The notes under the pieces were generated by a model. The model searched no databases, was not told the origin of the DNA, and saw only the letters and a program-made list of their open reading frames with translations. Source: Terriglobales bacterium (GTDB lineage Bacteria; Acidobacteriota; Terriglobia; Terriglobales; Acidobacteriaceae). From it: 64,000 nt of DNA. The stretch is taken from contig DASSIZ010000011.1 in assembly GCA_035691485.1 (NCBI GenBank), positions 1-64,000 on the forward strand. The letters run 5' to 3'. Positions 51,431-61,174 of this stretch are shown here, in pieces. Positions within the stretch are counted from its first letter, which is position 1. Each line of letters begins with the position of its first letter. The position numbers and the translations under genes are program-made.

Positions 51431-51733
51431 ATGGTTGTGCACGACACTGCAGCCGGCGCCACCTTCACCGTACGTCTTCATCCGCGCGCGAAGAAGAATG
51501 CCATCACCGGCGAACTCGGCGACGCGCTCAAGCTCTCGCTAACGGCGCCTCCGCTGGAAGGCAGGGCGAATTCCGCTTGCATTGAATTTCTCGCCGATCT
51601 TTTGAAGCTGCCGCGTTCCTCGATTACCATAGCCGCGGGCCAGACCAGCCGTAACAAGCTCATTCGGGTTTCCGGCCTCACTGCCGCCGAGGTGGAAGCG
51701 CGCTTTCGCGCAGCCGGAACTTGCAGTTGGTAG
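51431..51733 (+). CDS. yggU: DUF167 (YggU) family protein
   Basis: A 100-residue protein of the DUF167 fold: TVRLHPRAKKNAITGE near the start and LTAPPLEGRANSACIEFLADLLKLP with AAGQTSRNKLIRV. Function unknown. It often lies near yggS and yggT, which fits its position here, though a small membrane gene on the other strand separates it from yggS. Confidence 0.9.
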   Translation: MVVHDTAAGATFTVRLHPRAKKNAITGELGDALKLSLTAPPLEGRANSACIEFLADLLKLPRSSITIAAGQTSRNKLIRVSGLTAAEVEARFRAAGTCSW

Positions 51734-51779
51734 TACCCGAGGGACCAGCAACCGACTCCCGTCATACGAGGAGGCCAAT

Positions 51780-53180
51780 TTGACCTTCGCTTCGCGCGTG
51801 CGCGAGATTCGCACCGGCTTCGAGCGCCCCTTCTGGGTCGCCAACATCACGGAAATTTTCGAGCGCCTCTCCTACTACGGCGCGTTTTCCTCGCTCGCCC
51901 TCTACCTGCAAGGGAAATTGAATTTCTCCACCCAGCAAACCGGAACGCTGACCGGCATTTTCGGCGGCATGGTGTGGTTCCTGGCGATCTTCGGCGGCGC
52001 CACAGCCGACCGTCTGGGCTTCCGCCGCGCCCTCTCCATCGCTTACTTCATTCTCGCTACCGCCTACTTCCTGATCGGCTCCATTGGCGCGCCCTGGCTC
52101 GCCCCGGTCCGGTCCGCCGTTCCACTCGGCCTGTTTGTCGGCTTCATCCTTATTCTTCCCGCGCTCGGAGTGGCGCTGGTAAAGCCATGCGTGGTCGGCA
52201 CCACGGCGCGCGCTTCGAAAGAGAACGTGCGCTCCATCGGCTATTCCATCTATTACACGATGGTTAATATCGGGGGCGCCGCCGGCCCGTTGGTGGCCTC
52301 CTGGGCGCATCGCCAACTCGGGGTGGAAAACGTCTACCGTGTTGCCGCCCTCAGCGTCTTCGCCATGTTCTTCGTAGTCCTGATTTTCTTCCGCGATCCG
52401 CGCAAGGCCGGCGAAGCTCCTCCGCCCTCGATTGCCGAGGTCGCGCACAACTTCTGCGTTGTACTGGGAAATTACAAGCTGGTGCTGCCGGTGCTCCTGG
52501 TCGCCATCGTGCTCGTTGGCGCTTCGCTCGCCGGCGTGGCGGTGCCGTGGTGGGTGTGGATCATCGTTCTCGTTCTTGCCATGGCCGGCATGAGCCGCTT
52601 CATGTGGTTCCTGGTTCTGTTCACCGGCTACTGGGTTGTCTTCTGGCAGCAATACATCAGCCTTCCGGGCTATATTCATAACTACATCGACGCCAGCGCG
52701 CCCGTAGAAGCGATTCTCATCACCGATGGCCTGGTGGTCATCTGCTTCACCATTGCGGTGAACTTCATCACGCGCAAGATCCCGGCCTTTCCGTCGGTGA
52801 TCCTCGGCACCGTGGTGACATCGATCTCGTGGCTGATACTCGCCTTTCGGCCCAGCATCACGGGCGTGGTGCTATCGCTGATCGTGCTCGCGCTTGGCGA
52901 GATCATCCAGTCACCGCGCTATTACGAATACATCTCCCGGCTCGCGCCCCCCGGCCAGCAGGGCACCTACATGGGCTTTGCGTTCTTGCCGATCGGAATT
53001 GGATCGCTAGTTGGTGGATGGTTTGGCGGACAACTGGCACATCACTACGGGGAAGTGACAGGCCACCCGCGCAACCTGTGGCTCGCCGTCACAGCTGTCG
53101 GCCTGATCACGGCCGTGGCCCTGGCGATTTACAACCAGATTGTCCGCCCGGTGCAGGCCGACAAGAGCGCGAGCAGCTAA
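51780..53180 (+). CDS. POT-type MFS transporter
   Basis: A 466-residue MFS permease with about 12-14 helices. The motif EIFERLSYYGAF near residue 24 is the ExxERxxYY signature of proton-coupled peptide transporters, and the later AFLPIGIGSLVGGWFGG is typical. Predicted substrate: di- or tripeptides. The start is TTG 51780 with GAGGAGG at a good distance. Confidence 0.88.
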   Translation: MTFASRVREIRTGFERPFWVANITEIFERLSYYGAFSSLALYLQGKLNFSTQQTGTLTGIFGGMVWFLAIFGGATADRLGFRRALSIAYFILATAYFLIGSIGAPWLAPVRSAVPLGLFVGFILILPALGVALVKPCVVGTTARASKENVRSIGYSIYYTMVNIGGAAGPLVASWAHRQLGVENVYRVAALSVFAMFFVVLIFFRDPRKAGEAPPPSIAEVAHNFCVVLGNYKLVLPVLLVAIVLVGASLAGVAVPWWVWIIVLVLAMAGMSRFMWFLVLFTGYWVVFWQQYISLPGYIHNYIDASAPVEAILITDGLVVICFTIAVNFITRKIPAFPSVILGTVVTSISWLILAFRPSITGVVLSLIVLALGEIIQSPRYYEYISRLAPPGQQGTYMGFAFLPIGIGSLVGGWFGGQLAHHYGEVTGHPRNLWLAVTAVGLITAVALAIYNQIVRPVQADKSASS

Positions 53181-53345
53181 GCGGGTCGGAAGCGCCAACT
53201 CGCTTTTCCAGAGTCGTTGTCTCACCCCCTTGACGACGCTGCACTCGCAATTACCAATACAAAACTTTACAATTCTCGGGTTACTCACGGAGTGCTTCCA
53301 GTTGCTCCCGTGTTACGGTGAAGAATAGGATAAGGCCAGCGCGTG

Positions 53346-54572
53346 ATGCCTCAGTTTCTATTGTTCGTCGCCATCATGGGGCTTGTTAGCTCGACCGGCT
53401 TTCTGGTGCTGGTCATGGTGGCCGCGCTACGCTTTCGCGCAAGAGCCCGCATCGCTGGGGCAGCCTCTCCGCGGCTCGTCGATGAAGAGTGGCCTCCCGC
53501 CAGCATCATCAAGCCTGTATTCGGCCTCGAGCCCATGCTCGAGCAAAATCTGGAATCGATTTTTCAGCAGGACTATCCCAAGTTTGAGCTGATTTTCGGC
53601 GCGCGCACGCCCGAGGATCCTGCCATCGCTGTCATCAACAGCTTGCGCCAGCGCTATCCCAACGTGAAGGTGCGCTGCGTTTATTCCGGCGAACCTATCT
53701 GGCCGAATCCGCGCGTCTATTCCGAGCACAAGATGATTGCAGCCGCCGAGCACGAAATCGTGGTCATCGGCGATAGCGACGTCCGCGTGCCGCGTGACTA
53801 CCTGCGCAACATCGTCGAACCGCTACGCGATCCCCAGGTTGGGTTGGTCACGTGCATCTATCGCGGCAAGCCCAGCGGAGGCATCTGGTCCCGGCTTGAA
53901 GCGGCCGGATTTTCCGTTGAACTGACCTCCGGCGTGCTCGCCGCCGATCTGCTGGAAGGCATGAAGTTCGCCCTCGGTCCAACTACTGCCACCCGTAAGG
54001 ACGTACTCGCGCGCATTGGCGGAATCCGCGTGCTCGCCGATTACCATTCCGACGACTACGAAATCGGCCGCCGCATCGACGCCGCCGGTTACCGGGTGGT
54101 CCTGTCGCACGTGGTCATTGACCACATCACGCTGAACCGCGCCATGATCAGCCGCCAGATCCGCTGGATGCGCAGCACCCGCTTCTCGCGCCCCGCCGGC
54201 CACATCGGCAACGGGCTGACCTTCGCAACACCGTTCGCGCTGCTGGGCTTCATTGTCGCCGCGGCTTGGGGATACTGGCCGCTTGCACTTACGCTGCTCG
54301 GCTGGGGCTTGGCGAACCGCTGGCTGCAAGCGCTGGTGGTCGGCTGGGGCGTGGTACAGGATCCGGAAGTCCCGCGCTATCTCTGGTTTTATCCCGTCCG
54401 CGATCTGCTGGGATTCTTCTTCTGGCTGGCCAGCTTTACCGGCCGCAACTTCACCTGGCGCGGTGAACCTTATCGCTTCGGGCCCGGCGGGCGCGTTATC
54501 AGCTTGCGCAACGAATCCCCCGCCGAACCTGCCTCCCGCGCCGCCTCCGTGCACACCACCGGCAGCGACTAG
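53346..54572 (+). CDS. hpnI: HpnI-like glycosyltransferase (GT21, hopanoid or ceramide type)
   Basis: A 408-residue membrane glycosyltransferase. A signal-anchor helix at 5-28 precedes a GT-A domain with DSD at 143-145, SDDYEIG at 235-241 and QIRWMRSTR at 271-279 (the Q/RxxRW motif), and C-terminal helices follow. This fits HpnI, which adds N-acetylglucosamine to bacteriohopanetetrol, and is close to ceramide glucosyltransferase. No other hpn gene is nearby, so the acceptor is an inference. GTG 53343 or ATG 53346 starts it. Confidence 0.82.
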   Translation: MPQFLLFVAIMGLVSSTGFLVLVMVAALRFRARARIAGAASPRLVDEEWPPASIIKPVFGLEPMLEQNLESIFQQDYPKFELIFGARTPEDPAIAVINSLRQRYPNVKVRCVYSGEPIWPNPRVYSEHKMIAAAEHEIVVIGDSDVRVPRDYLRNIVEPLRDPQVGLVTCIYRGKPSGGIWSRLEAAGFSVELTSGVLAADLLEGMKFALGPTTATRKDVLARIGGIRVLADYHSDDYEIGRRIDAAGYRVVLSHVVIDHITLNRAMISRQIRWMRSTRFSRPAGHIGNGLTFATPFALLGFIVAAAWGYWPLALTLLGWGLANRWLQALVVGWGVVQDPEVPRYLWFYPVRDLLGFFFWLASFTGRNFTWRGEPYRFGPGGRVISLRNESPAEPASRAASVHTTGSD

Positions 54573-54632
54573 CTGCTTTCGCGGTCACCACCGATCGTCC
54601 GTGCTACACTGCCCGTTTTTCCGGAGTCCAAC

Positions 54633-56024
54633 ATGCGCCTGCGTGTCGCGTTTTTCCTGGTTTTTGCCTTCCTTGCAGCTCATGCCCAGCAGCCGCGCCC
54701 GCTGATTCCCGATGACATTCGCCACCAGATGGACGCCGCCGCGACCGAGATTCTCGCCTCCAGCGGGGTGCCCAGCGCATCTGTCGCCATCGTCAAAGAC
54801 GGTCAAATCGCCTATAGCAAAGCCTACGGCGAAGCGCGTTTGGAGCCGCCGACACCAGCCCGTCCCGACATGCGTTACTGCATCGGATCGATCAGCAAGC
54901 AGTTCACCGCCGTCGCGCTGCTTCTTTTGCACGAGCAAGGCAAGATCTCGCTCGACGACCCGATCGGCAAATACTTCCCTAACCTGACGCGCGCTTACCA
55001 GGTCACGGTCCGCCAGTTGCTGACTCACACCTCCGGCTACTCGGATTTCTGGCCGCAGGACTATGTCATGCCCGCCATGTTGAAGCCGACCACGGCGGAA
55101 AAGATCATGCAGACTTGGGGCCGCAAGCCCCTTGACTTCGAACCCGGTACCCGCTGGCAGTACAGCAACACCGGATACACCATCGCCGGCGCCATCATCG
55201 AAAAGGTGACTCGCAGGCCCTACTACGAATTCCTGCGCGACAACATTTTCAGCCCTCTGAAGATGACCAGCGTGGTCGATTTCGATCAGAACAAGCTCGG
55301 CCCGTCCGATCCCGTTGGCTACATGCGTTACGGCCTGGGCCCGGCGCGCGTTGCCCCCGACGAAGGCAGCGGCTGGATGTACGCTGCCGGGGAACTTGCC
55401 ATGACGGCAGAGGATCTCGCCAAATGGGATGTCGCGCTGCTGGCACACAAGCTGATGAGCGCCGCCTCCTACCAGCAATTCCAGACTGAAACCGTGCTCG
55501 CTAACGGCCTGGGCACGCAGTACGGGCTCGGCGTCGCGGTGCGCTCCGACTCCGGACACCGCGTGCTCACCCATGGCGGCGAGGTTTCCGGATTTACCGC
55601 CACCAATACCGTTTTCCCGGACGATGATGTTGCTGTCGTCGTGCTTACCAATCAGGACGCGGCCGGCGCTTCCGGCGATATCGCCAAAAGGCTGGCCACG
55701 CTTGCTCTTCAGGACATCGATACCGCCCGCTCGCTGCAACAGGCGCAGCAGATTTTCAGCGGGCTACAGAAGGGCGAGATCAATCGCTCGCTTTTTACCG
55801 ATAACGCTAACTCGTACTTCAGCGACCAGGCACTTGCGGACTTCGCCTCCAGCCTCGGTCCGCTGGGCACGCCTAAGGACTTTTCACAAACCAACCAGTC
55901 GCTGCGCGGCGGCATGGTCCTTCGCGTCTACCGGGTGAAGTTCGCGGACCGCGCGCTGCGCGTATGGACCTTCGAGCTGCCCGACGGCAAACTGGAGCAA
56001 TACCAAATCGCGGCCACGGACTAG
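54633..56024 (+). CDS. exported serine hydrolase, class C beta-lactamase type
   Basis: A 463-residue protein with a signal peptide (RVAFFLVFAFLAAHAQ). The beta-lactamase / DD-peptidase fold is shown by Ser86-x-x-Lys89 (SISK), Tyr177-Ser-Asn179 (YSN) and HGG in LTHGGEVSG. C-terminal about 80 residues form an extra domain of the kind in Pab87-like hydrolases. Substrate unknown; such enzymes are often esterases or D-amino-acid peptidases rather than resistance enzymes. Confidence 0.9.
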   Translation: MRLRVAFFLVFAFLAAHAQQPRPLIPDDIRHQMDAAATEILASSGVPSASVAIVKDGQIAYSKAYGEARLEPPTPARPDMRYCIGSISKQFTAVALLLLHEQGKISLDDPIGKYFPNLTRAYQVTVRQLLTHTSGYSDFWPQDYVMPAMLKPTTAEKIMQTWGRKPLDFEPGTRWQYSNTGYTIAGAIIEKVTRRPYYEFLRDNIFSPLKMTSVVDFDQNKLGPSDPVGYMRYGLGPARVAPDEGSGWMYAAGELAMTAEDLAKWDVALLAHKLMSAASYQQFQTETVLANGLGTQYGLGVAVRSDSGHRVLTHGGEVSGFTATNTVFPDDDVAVVVLTNQDAAGASGDIAKRLATLALQDIDTARSLQQAQQIFSGLQKGEINRSLFTDNANSYFSDQALADFASSLGPLGTPKDFSQTNQSLRGGMVLRVYRVKFADRALRVWTFELPDGKLEQYQIAATD

Positions 56025-56055
56025 CTCTGAAATCGAAAGCGCTCGAAGGAGAATT

Positions 56056-56637
56056 GTGGTGAAGCCGGCACGCAGCAGGAAGGCCCCCAAACCGGATCTC
56101 GGCTCCGTCTTCGATCTGCACGTCAAGTGCGAGTTTGAAGACCGTGACGTCGATGCCACCATGCGCACCATGACCGAGGAGCCCTACGTGCACAATGTTC
56201 CGGTGCTCAAGGGCGGTTACGGCCGCGCTGGTGTTGATGATTTCTACCGGCGATTTTTCGTTGGCAAGATGCCCGCGGATATCCGTGTCGTTCCCATCTC
56301 GCGCACCGTCGGCCACGATTGCGTGGTCGATGAACTGATCTTGTGCTTCACCCACGACATCGTCATCGAATACATGCTTCCCGGCATTGCGCCCACCGGG
56401 AAATACGTCGAACTGCCGCACGTGGTGGTAATGAAAATGGAGAATGGCAAGGTCGCCCACGAACACATTTATTGGGACCAGGCTTGCCTGCTGGCGCAGG
56501 TCGGACTCATCGACCCGCAGAAACTTCCCGTCACCGGCAGAGAGCAGGCGGCGCGTCTCCGCGAGTTGGCCAAGCCGCCAGCAGCGCGCCCTTCGCGGAC
56601 TAAGCAGAGTAGTAGTTCCCGTACTAAGAATCTTTAA
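56056..56637 (+). CDS. SnoaL/NTF2-like protein
   Basis: A 193-residue cytoplasmic protein. The SnoaL fold appears as FEDRDVDATMRTMTEEPYVHNVPVLKGG, FYRRFFVGKMPADIRVVPISRTVG and YVELPHVVVMKMENGKVAHEHIYWDQA, with conserved His pairs suggesting a hydrolytic or ligand-binding cup. The last 30 residues are basic and disordered. GTG 56056 follows AAGGAGA. It starts 31 bases after the serine hydrolase and is likely in one operon with it. Confidence 0.8.
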   Translation: MVKPARSRKAPKPDLGSVFDLHVKCEFEDRDVDATMRTMTEEPYVHNVPVLKGGYGRAGVDDFYRRFFVGKMPADIRVVPISRTVGHDCVVDELILCFTHDIVIEYMLPGIAPTGKYVELPHVVVMKMENGKVAHEHIYWDQACLLAQVGLIDPQKLPVTGREQAARLRELAKPPAARPSRTKQSSSSRTKNL

Positions 56638-56771
56638 CGCTGGCGTTCCGCGCTATTATCTTCTGGTTAACTCTCCAGAACACCTGGTTTGAACCAACAA
56701 CTGAAGTTAGGGTCGGTCGCTCTCTCAATGCACGAGGAAATTCTGAAAAATCATTCCTCAAGAATGGCTTT

Positions 56772-58145
56772 TCATTTGTTTGAGGAGGACGCTGCGGCCT
56801 CAGACTTGATTGGGATCTTCATCGGCTGCAATTGTCCGTAGGTCAGCGATCGCCAAGCCCACTCCGCCGGCCCGAAGCGGTAGTGAGCAAGCCACCACTT
56901 GCTTAGCTTTAACTCCAACGCGTATATCGCGAGGCTGAGCACCATCAACCATGCCAGGTGCACTTTAAGGAACAGCCCCCCGCCATAGCCATAAAAGATC
57001 GTGGTGCAGAAGATGGTTTGGAACAAGTAGTTGGAAAGCGCAGTGCGTCCGATCGCAGAAAATGGTACGAGGCGCTTCGCCCAGCTGGTATCCAAAAACA
57101 AAAGGGCCACGGCGGAGGCATAGCACATGCTGAGGGCAGGACGTCCCCAGAAGAAAAGGGCGAAGCCGAATACTTGAAAAGGCGTCGGCGGCCCACTCTG
57201 GTTCGCGGCATCGGTCACATGCATGATGTAAGTCGCGCCAATATTTGCCGGGATCCCGGCCAGCGCTCCTATGATCAGCGCTTTCCTCAACTCCTTTCGG
57301 TGTGCCCGCGGGTCCTGGAATATGCCGCGGCGATAAACCAGCAGGCCGAGCATGAAGATGGGCAGCGTCATGAGCATCGCGAAGGGCTGGGTGCGGTTTT
57401 CGTGCCATAGTTCGCCAAGCCGCTCGTTGTAGATCTTCACGACACTGCCGGTCTGGTAGACCTTGACCGACTGCCACATCTCGGCTACGCGCTTCTTCCG
57501 CTCCTGTTCGTCCTTCTTTCTCTCCTCCGCCGCCTTCTGCGGAGGGAGCGGCCGGTAATGTCGAAACGCGCTGTAGCCGGCGGCCCCGACGATCGGGAGC
57601 GCCATCATGCACAGGGCCCAGATGAGAATGGTTTTGTTCTTGCGCTTGCGAAACAGGATCAGCAGAAAGCCGTTGAGAGCATAGGTGATCAGCACGTCGC
57701 CCCACCAGAACAGCAACTGGTGCAGCGCTCCTATCAGCAGGAGCGCCAGCAGCCGGCGCGTGTAAACGCGAACGAACCGTCCCTTCCGCTCCACCGCCCG
57801 GGTGAATTGCAGCGCGAAGCCGACTCCGAACAGGAAAGCAAAGATGGTGATGAACTTGCCCTGGATAAAGGTATCCACGAACGCCTGCACCCAGAAGTCG
57901 AGGCGCGTAGTCCAGACCAACTCGGGGCGGAAATATGCGTAGAGCGGGCCGGCGAAGCCGCGCATGTTCGCCGCGATGATGCCGAAGAGCGCCAGTCCGC
58001 GCAGCACGTCGATCAAGGCAATGCGCTCACCGGGTTGGACCGGTCCCCAAGACAACGCGCTCACTGTGACACCGCCGGCGGGCGCCGTGGCTTCCACCAC
58101 GGCAGCTTCGTTCCCCAGCGACCCATCCCCGACTTCGTCTGCCAT
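56772..58145 (-). CDS. DUF418 family membrane protein
   Basis: A 457-residue membrane protein with about 8-10 helices of the DUF418 / YeiB-like group. Opening RIALIDVLRGLALFGIIAANM and closing GPAEWAWRSLTYGQLQPM match the family; QGKFITIFAFLFGVGFALQ is also typical. A charged cytoplasmic stretch (KAAEERKKDEQERKKR) splits the helices. Function unknown; related to acyltransferase-like transmembrane proteins. Confidence 0.87.
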   Translation of the reverse strand: MADEVGDGSLGNEAAVVEATAPAGGVTVSALSWGPVQPGERIALIDVLRGLALFGIIAANMRGFAGPLYAYFRPELVWTTRLDFWVQAFVDTFIQGKFITIFAFLFGVGFALQFTRAVERKGRFVRVYTRRLLALLLIGALHQLLFWWGDVLITYALNGFLLILFRKRKNKTILIWALCMMALPIVGAAGYSAFRHYRPLPPQKAAEERKKDEQERKKRVAEMWQSVKVYQTGSVVKIYNERLGELWHENRTQPFAMLMTLPIFMLGLLVYRRGIFQDPRAHRKELRKALIIGALAGIPANIGATYIMHVTDAANQSGPPTPFQVFGFALFFWGRPALSMCYASAVALLFLDTSWAKRLVPFSAIGRTALSNYLFQTIFCTTIFYGYGGGLFLKVHLAWLMVLSLAIYALELKLSKWWLAHYRFGPAEWAWRSLTYGQLQPMKIPIKSEAAASSSNK

Positions 58146-58316
58146 GTGGCGCGGATTATAGCGTCAAATGTTCCAGTGTAGGTTACAAGTGTTGGCAAAA
58201 TCTCCGCTGCCGCCGGCCTTCACGATGTCCACGGTCCCATCGGGCTCATTCGTCGGCTGAGCAGCGGCCGCTCACTTGCTGCTGCTACAATGGCGAAAAG
58301 TCCCAGCGAGTGAACG

Positions 58317-59825
58317 ATGATTCATTTCCCCGTCCCCGAGGCCCTCACGTTTGATGATGTGCTGCTGCTGCCGGCGAGGAGCGACGTGGTTCCCGCCGCG
58401 GTAAACACGCAGACTCACGTCACGCGCAACATCATCCTGAATATCCCCATTATCAGCGCTGCGATGGACACGGTGACGGAGGCGCAGATGGCGATTGCCA
58501 TGGCGCAGCAGGGCGGCATGGGCATCGTGCATCGCAACATGACGATCGAGCAGCAGGCCGGCGAAGTGGATAAGGTGAAGCGGTCGGAAAGCGGCATGAT
58601 CGTGGATCCGATCACCATGTCCCCTGACGACAAGGTGAGCGACGCGCTCAAGGTGATGGAGCGCTACCGCATCTCCGGCGTCCCCATTACCAAGAACAAG
58701 AAACTGGTCGGCATTCTTACTAACCGCGACCTCCGGTTCGAAACCCGCACCGACATTCCCATCAGCAAGGTGATGACCCGAGAAAACCTGATTACCGTGC
58801 CGGTAGGGACCACGCTCGAGCAAGCCGAGCAGATCCTGCACAAGCATCGCGTCGAGAAGCTGCTGGTGGTCGATGACAAGTACACGCTCAAGGGCCTGAT
58901 CACGGTCAAGGACATTCAGAAGAAGCTGAAATATCCCTACGCCGCCAAGGACGCCCAGGGCCGCCTGCGAGTGGGCGCGGCCATCGGCGCCACCGGCGAT
59001 TACCTGGAACGCGCCCAGGAACTGGCGCGAACCAAGGTGGACGTAATCGCGATTGACAGCGCGCACGGTCATTCAACGCGCGTGCTGGAGGCGATTCGGA
59101 CGGTGAAAGCGAAGTTGCCCGAGGTCGACCTCATTGCCGGCAACGTGGGGACGTTCGATGGCGCCTGCGAAGTGGCGAAGAGCGGCGCGGACGCGGTCAA
59201 GGTCGGCATTGGGCCAGGTTCGATCTGCACCACGCGCATCGTCACCGGCGCCGGGGTTCCGCAGATCACCGCCATCGCGGAGGCGTTCCGCGCGGTGCGC
59301 GACGCGCAGATTCCCATCATCGCCGACGGCGGCATCAAGTATTCCGGCGACGTCACCAAGGCCCTGGCTGCGGGCGCCGGCGTGTGCATGATCGGATCGC
59401 TGTTCGCAGGAACCGACGAAAGTCCCGGTGAAACTATTCTGTACCAGGGCCGCACCTTCAAAGCGTATCGCGGGATGGGTTCGCTGGCGGCGATGTCGGC
59501 GGGTGGCGGCGAGCGCTACTTCCAGGAATCCAGCGGCAGCGATTCTTCCGTGCCGGTCAGCCGCGAAGACGGTGAAGGCAACCGTCTGGCGAAGCTGGTG
59601 CCGGAAGGAATCGAGGGACGCGTACCTTATCGCGGCCCGCTGTCGATGATCATTTACCAACTGGTGGGCGGGCTGAGGTCGGGCATGGGCTACACCGGAT
59701 CGGAGTCGATTTCCGACTTGCAGCAGAAAGCTCGCTTCGTGCGCATCAGCAATGCCGGCATGCGCGAGAGCCATGTACACGACGTGACCATCACCCGTGA
59801 AGCGCCCAATTATCGCGTGGAATAG
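58317..59825 (+). CDS. guaB: IMP dehydrogenase
   Basis: A 502-residue enzyme that oxidises IMP to XMP, the first committed step to GMP. It has the TIM barrel with two CBS domains inserted (about 95-215: [25 protein letters not shown] and [22 protein letters not shown]), the catalytic loop [18 protein letters not shown] (Cys near 304) and the flap [11 protein letters not shown] 7-codon open frame ends 3 bases before the ATG. guaA is not in view. Confidence 0.96.
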   Translation: MIHFPVPEALTFDDVLLLPARSDVVPAAVNTQTHVTRNIILNIPIISAAMDTVTEAQMAIAMAQQGGMGIVHRNMTIEQQAGEVDKVKRSESGMIVDPITMSPDDKVSDALKVMERYRISGVPITKNKKLVGILTNRDLRFETRTDIPISKVMTRENLITVPVGTTLEQAEQILHKHRVEKLLVVDDKYTLKGLITVKDIQKKLKYPYAAKDAQGRLRVGAAIGATGDYLERAQELARTKVDVIAIDSAHGHSTRVLEAIRTVKAKLPEVDLIAGNVGTFDGACEVAKSGADAVKVGIGPGSICTTRIVTGAGVPQITAIAEAFRAVRDAQIPIIADGGIKYSGDVTKALAAGAGVCMIGSLFAGTDESPGETILYQGRTFKAYRGMGSLAAMSAGGGERYFQESSGSDSSVPVSREDGEGNRLAKLVPEGIEGRVPYRGPLSMIIYQLVGGLRSGMGYTGSESISDLQQKARFVRISNAGMRESHVHDVTITREAPNYRVE

Positions 59826-59918
59826 CTGCGGGCTGCCCACACCTGGCAAATTGCCGGTATATGCGCCTGTTACGTTGGCGGGCAAGCGCTGATCGCCAGC
59901 GATGAAGCGCGCGTCGCA

Positions 59919-60437
59919 ATGGCGATTGAAAGCACGAGTAGACCCTTAATACGCGCATGGGCGCCGGCGCTGCTGTGGCTGGCAGTCATCGCGCTCGAGT
60001 CCACGACGGTAGCCTCCTCGGCAAATACGTCGAGAATTCTTCGTCCGCTCATCCTGTTTCTTGATCCCCACATTACCGCCGCGCAGTTTCGGTTCGTGCA
60101 TGACTTGTTGCGCAAGCTTGGCCATTGCTTCGGTTACGCGATGCTGAGCCTGTTGATGTTGCGCGCCTGGTGGGCAACACTGATGCTTCCGCGCGGCGCG
60201 ATTCGGGTTCCGCCATGGAGCGCGATGGTAAAGGCGTGGAGCTTGCGCGCGGCGGGAGCCGCGTTTCTGGCAACGGTTGCGGTCGCGGGACTGGATGAGT
60301 GGCACCAGACGTTCCTGTCGGGACGAACGGGAAGCGCTCACGATGTCGCGCTCGACTCGATGGCCGCTGCGTGCGTGCAACTGCTGCTGATTGCCTTCAG
60401 CAGTGTCAAAAGCAAGCACGCGGCGGCTGGGAACTAG
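59919..60437 (+). CDS. VanZ family membrane protein
   Basis: A 172-residue protein with about four helices. The VanZ signature is in LRKLGHCFGYAMLSLLML and DEWHQTFLSGRTGSAHDVALDSMAA. VanZ in enterococci gives low teicoplanin resistance; this is a general membrane protein of unknown role. It follows guaB at 93 bases on the same strand. Confidence 0.85.
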   Translation: MAIESTSRPLIRAWAPALLWLAVIALESTTVASSANTSRILRPLILFLDPHITAAQFRFVHDLLRKLGHCFGYAMLSLLMLRAWWATLMLPRGAIRVPPWSAMVKAWSLRAAGAAFLATVAVAGLDEWHQTFLSGRTGSAHDVALDSMAAACVQLLLIAFSSVKSKHAAAGN

Positions 60438-60486
60438 TGGAGTGCCATGGCTTGCTCGCACTTCACGGGAACGAGGCCGGAATGAC

Positions 60487-60510
60487 GAAAGGCCGCGCAC
60501 ACGCGCGACC
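60487..60510 (-). terminator. possible terminator after rplQ
   Basis: On the minus strand GGTCGCGC and GCGCGGCC (one G-U pair) around GTGT, followed by TTTC. It lies 78 bases after rplQ and may end the alpha operon, though the T run is short. Confidence 0.45.
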
Positions 60511-60587
60511 TCCGATTAACGTCTTCCCTGAGACGGCGCGCTCTCCGACGTACAATGCGACTCCGGAGATCGCGGCCGCCGCTTCCG

Positions 60588-61097
60588 TTATTCTTTTTCG
60601 CCTTCGCCCTTAGCTTCACCTTCGGCCGGAGTTTCGGCTGCGGCGTTCTGGGCTTCGGCTTCTTCCATCGCCTTCTTGGCTTCCTCGCGGCGCTTAGCGC
60701 GGGCTTCGGCGCGCTTGTGCTGCTTCTCGGCAATGGTCTTCTCGCTGCCGATCAACTCGATGAAAGCCTTCTCGGCGCCGTCGCCCTTCTGCCACCCGGT
60801 GCGAATGATACGCAGGTAGCCGCCGTTACGGTCCCCCATGCGCGGCGCGACCGTGTCGAACAGTTTGTCGACGGCGGCGCGGGTCATCAGGTAGGAGGCG
60901 GCAAGGCGGCGCGCCGCGACATCGCCCCGCTTGCCGAGGGTGATCATCTTCTCGACGTGCGGGCGCATGGCCTTGGCCTTGGGTTCGGTGGTTTCGATGC
61001 GCTCTTCCAGAATGAGCGAGGTGACCAGGTTGCGCAGCAGGGCGCGACGATGGCTGGTGTTCCTTCCGAGCTTCTTACCGGCTTTAAGATGACGCAT
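60588..61097 (-). CDS. rplQ: 50S ribosomal protein L17
   Basis: A 169-residue protein. The first 118 residues are standard L17 (MRHLKAGKKLGRNTSHRRALLRNLVTSLI, VEKMITLGKRGD, RNGGYLRIIRTGWQKGDGAEKAFIEL); the rest is a 50-residue Lys/Glu/Ala-rich charged tail likely to form a helix. L17 sits at the polypeptide exit tunnel. Last gene of the alpha operon. Confidence 0.96.
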   Translation of the reverse strand: MRHLKAGKKLGRNTSHRRALLRNLVTSLILEERIETTEPKAKAMRPHVEKMITLGKRGDVAARRLAASYLMTRAAVDKLFDTVAPRMGDRNGGYLRIIRTGWQKGDGAEKAFIELIGSEKTIAEKQHKRAEARAKRREEAKKAMEEAEAQNAAAETPAEGEAKGEGEKE

Positions 61098-61121
61098 GAT
61101 GATTCCTTGTCAGGGTCGCTG

Positions 61122-61166
61122 GCCGTTAGTCGTTAGCCGGATTGGCCAACGACCAACGACGAACGA
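61122..61166. repeat. inverted 7-bp arrays between rpoA and rplQ
   Basis: Left GCCGTTA and GTCGTTA face right CCAACGA (twice) and CGAACGA. It is within the alpha operon, directly after rpoA. Confidence 0.7.
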
Positions 61167-61174
61167 CGGCATTT

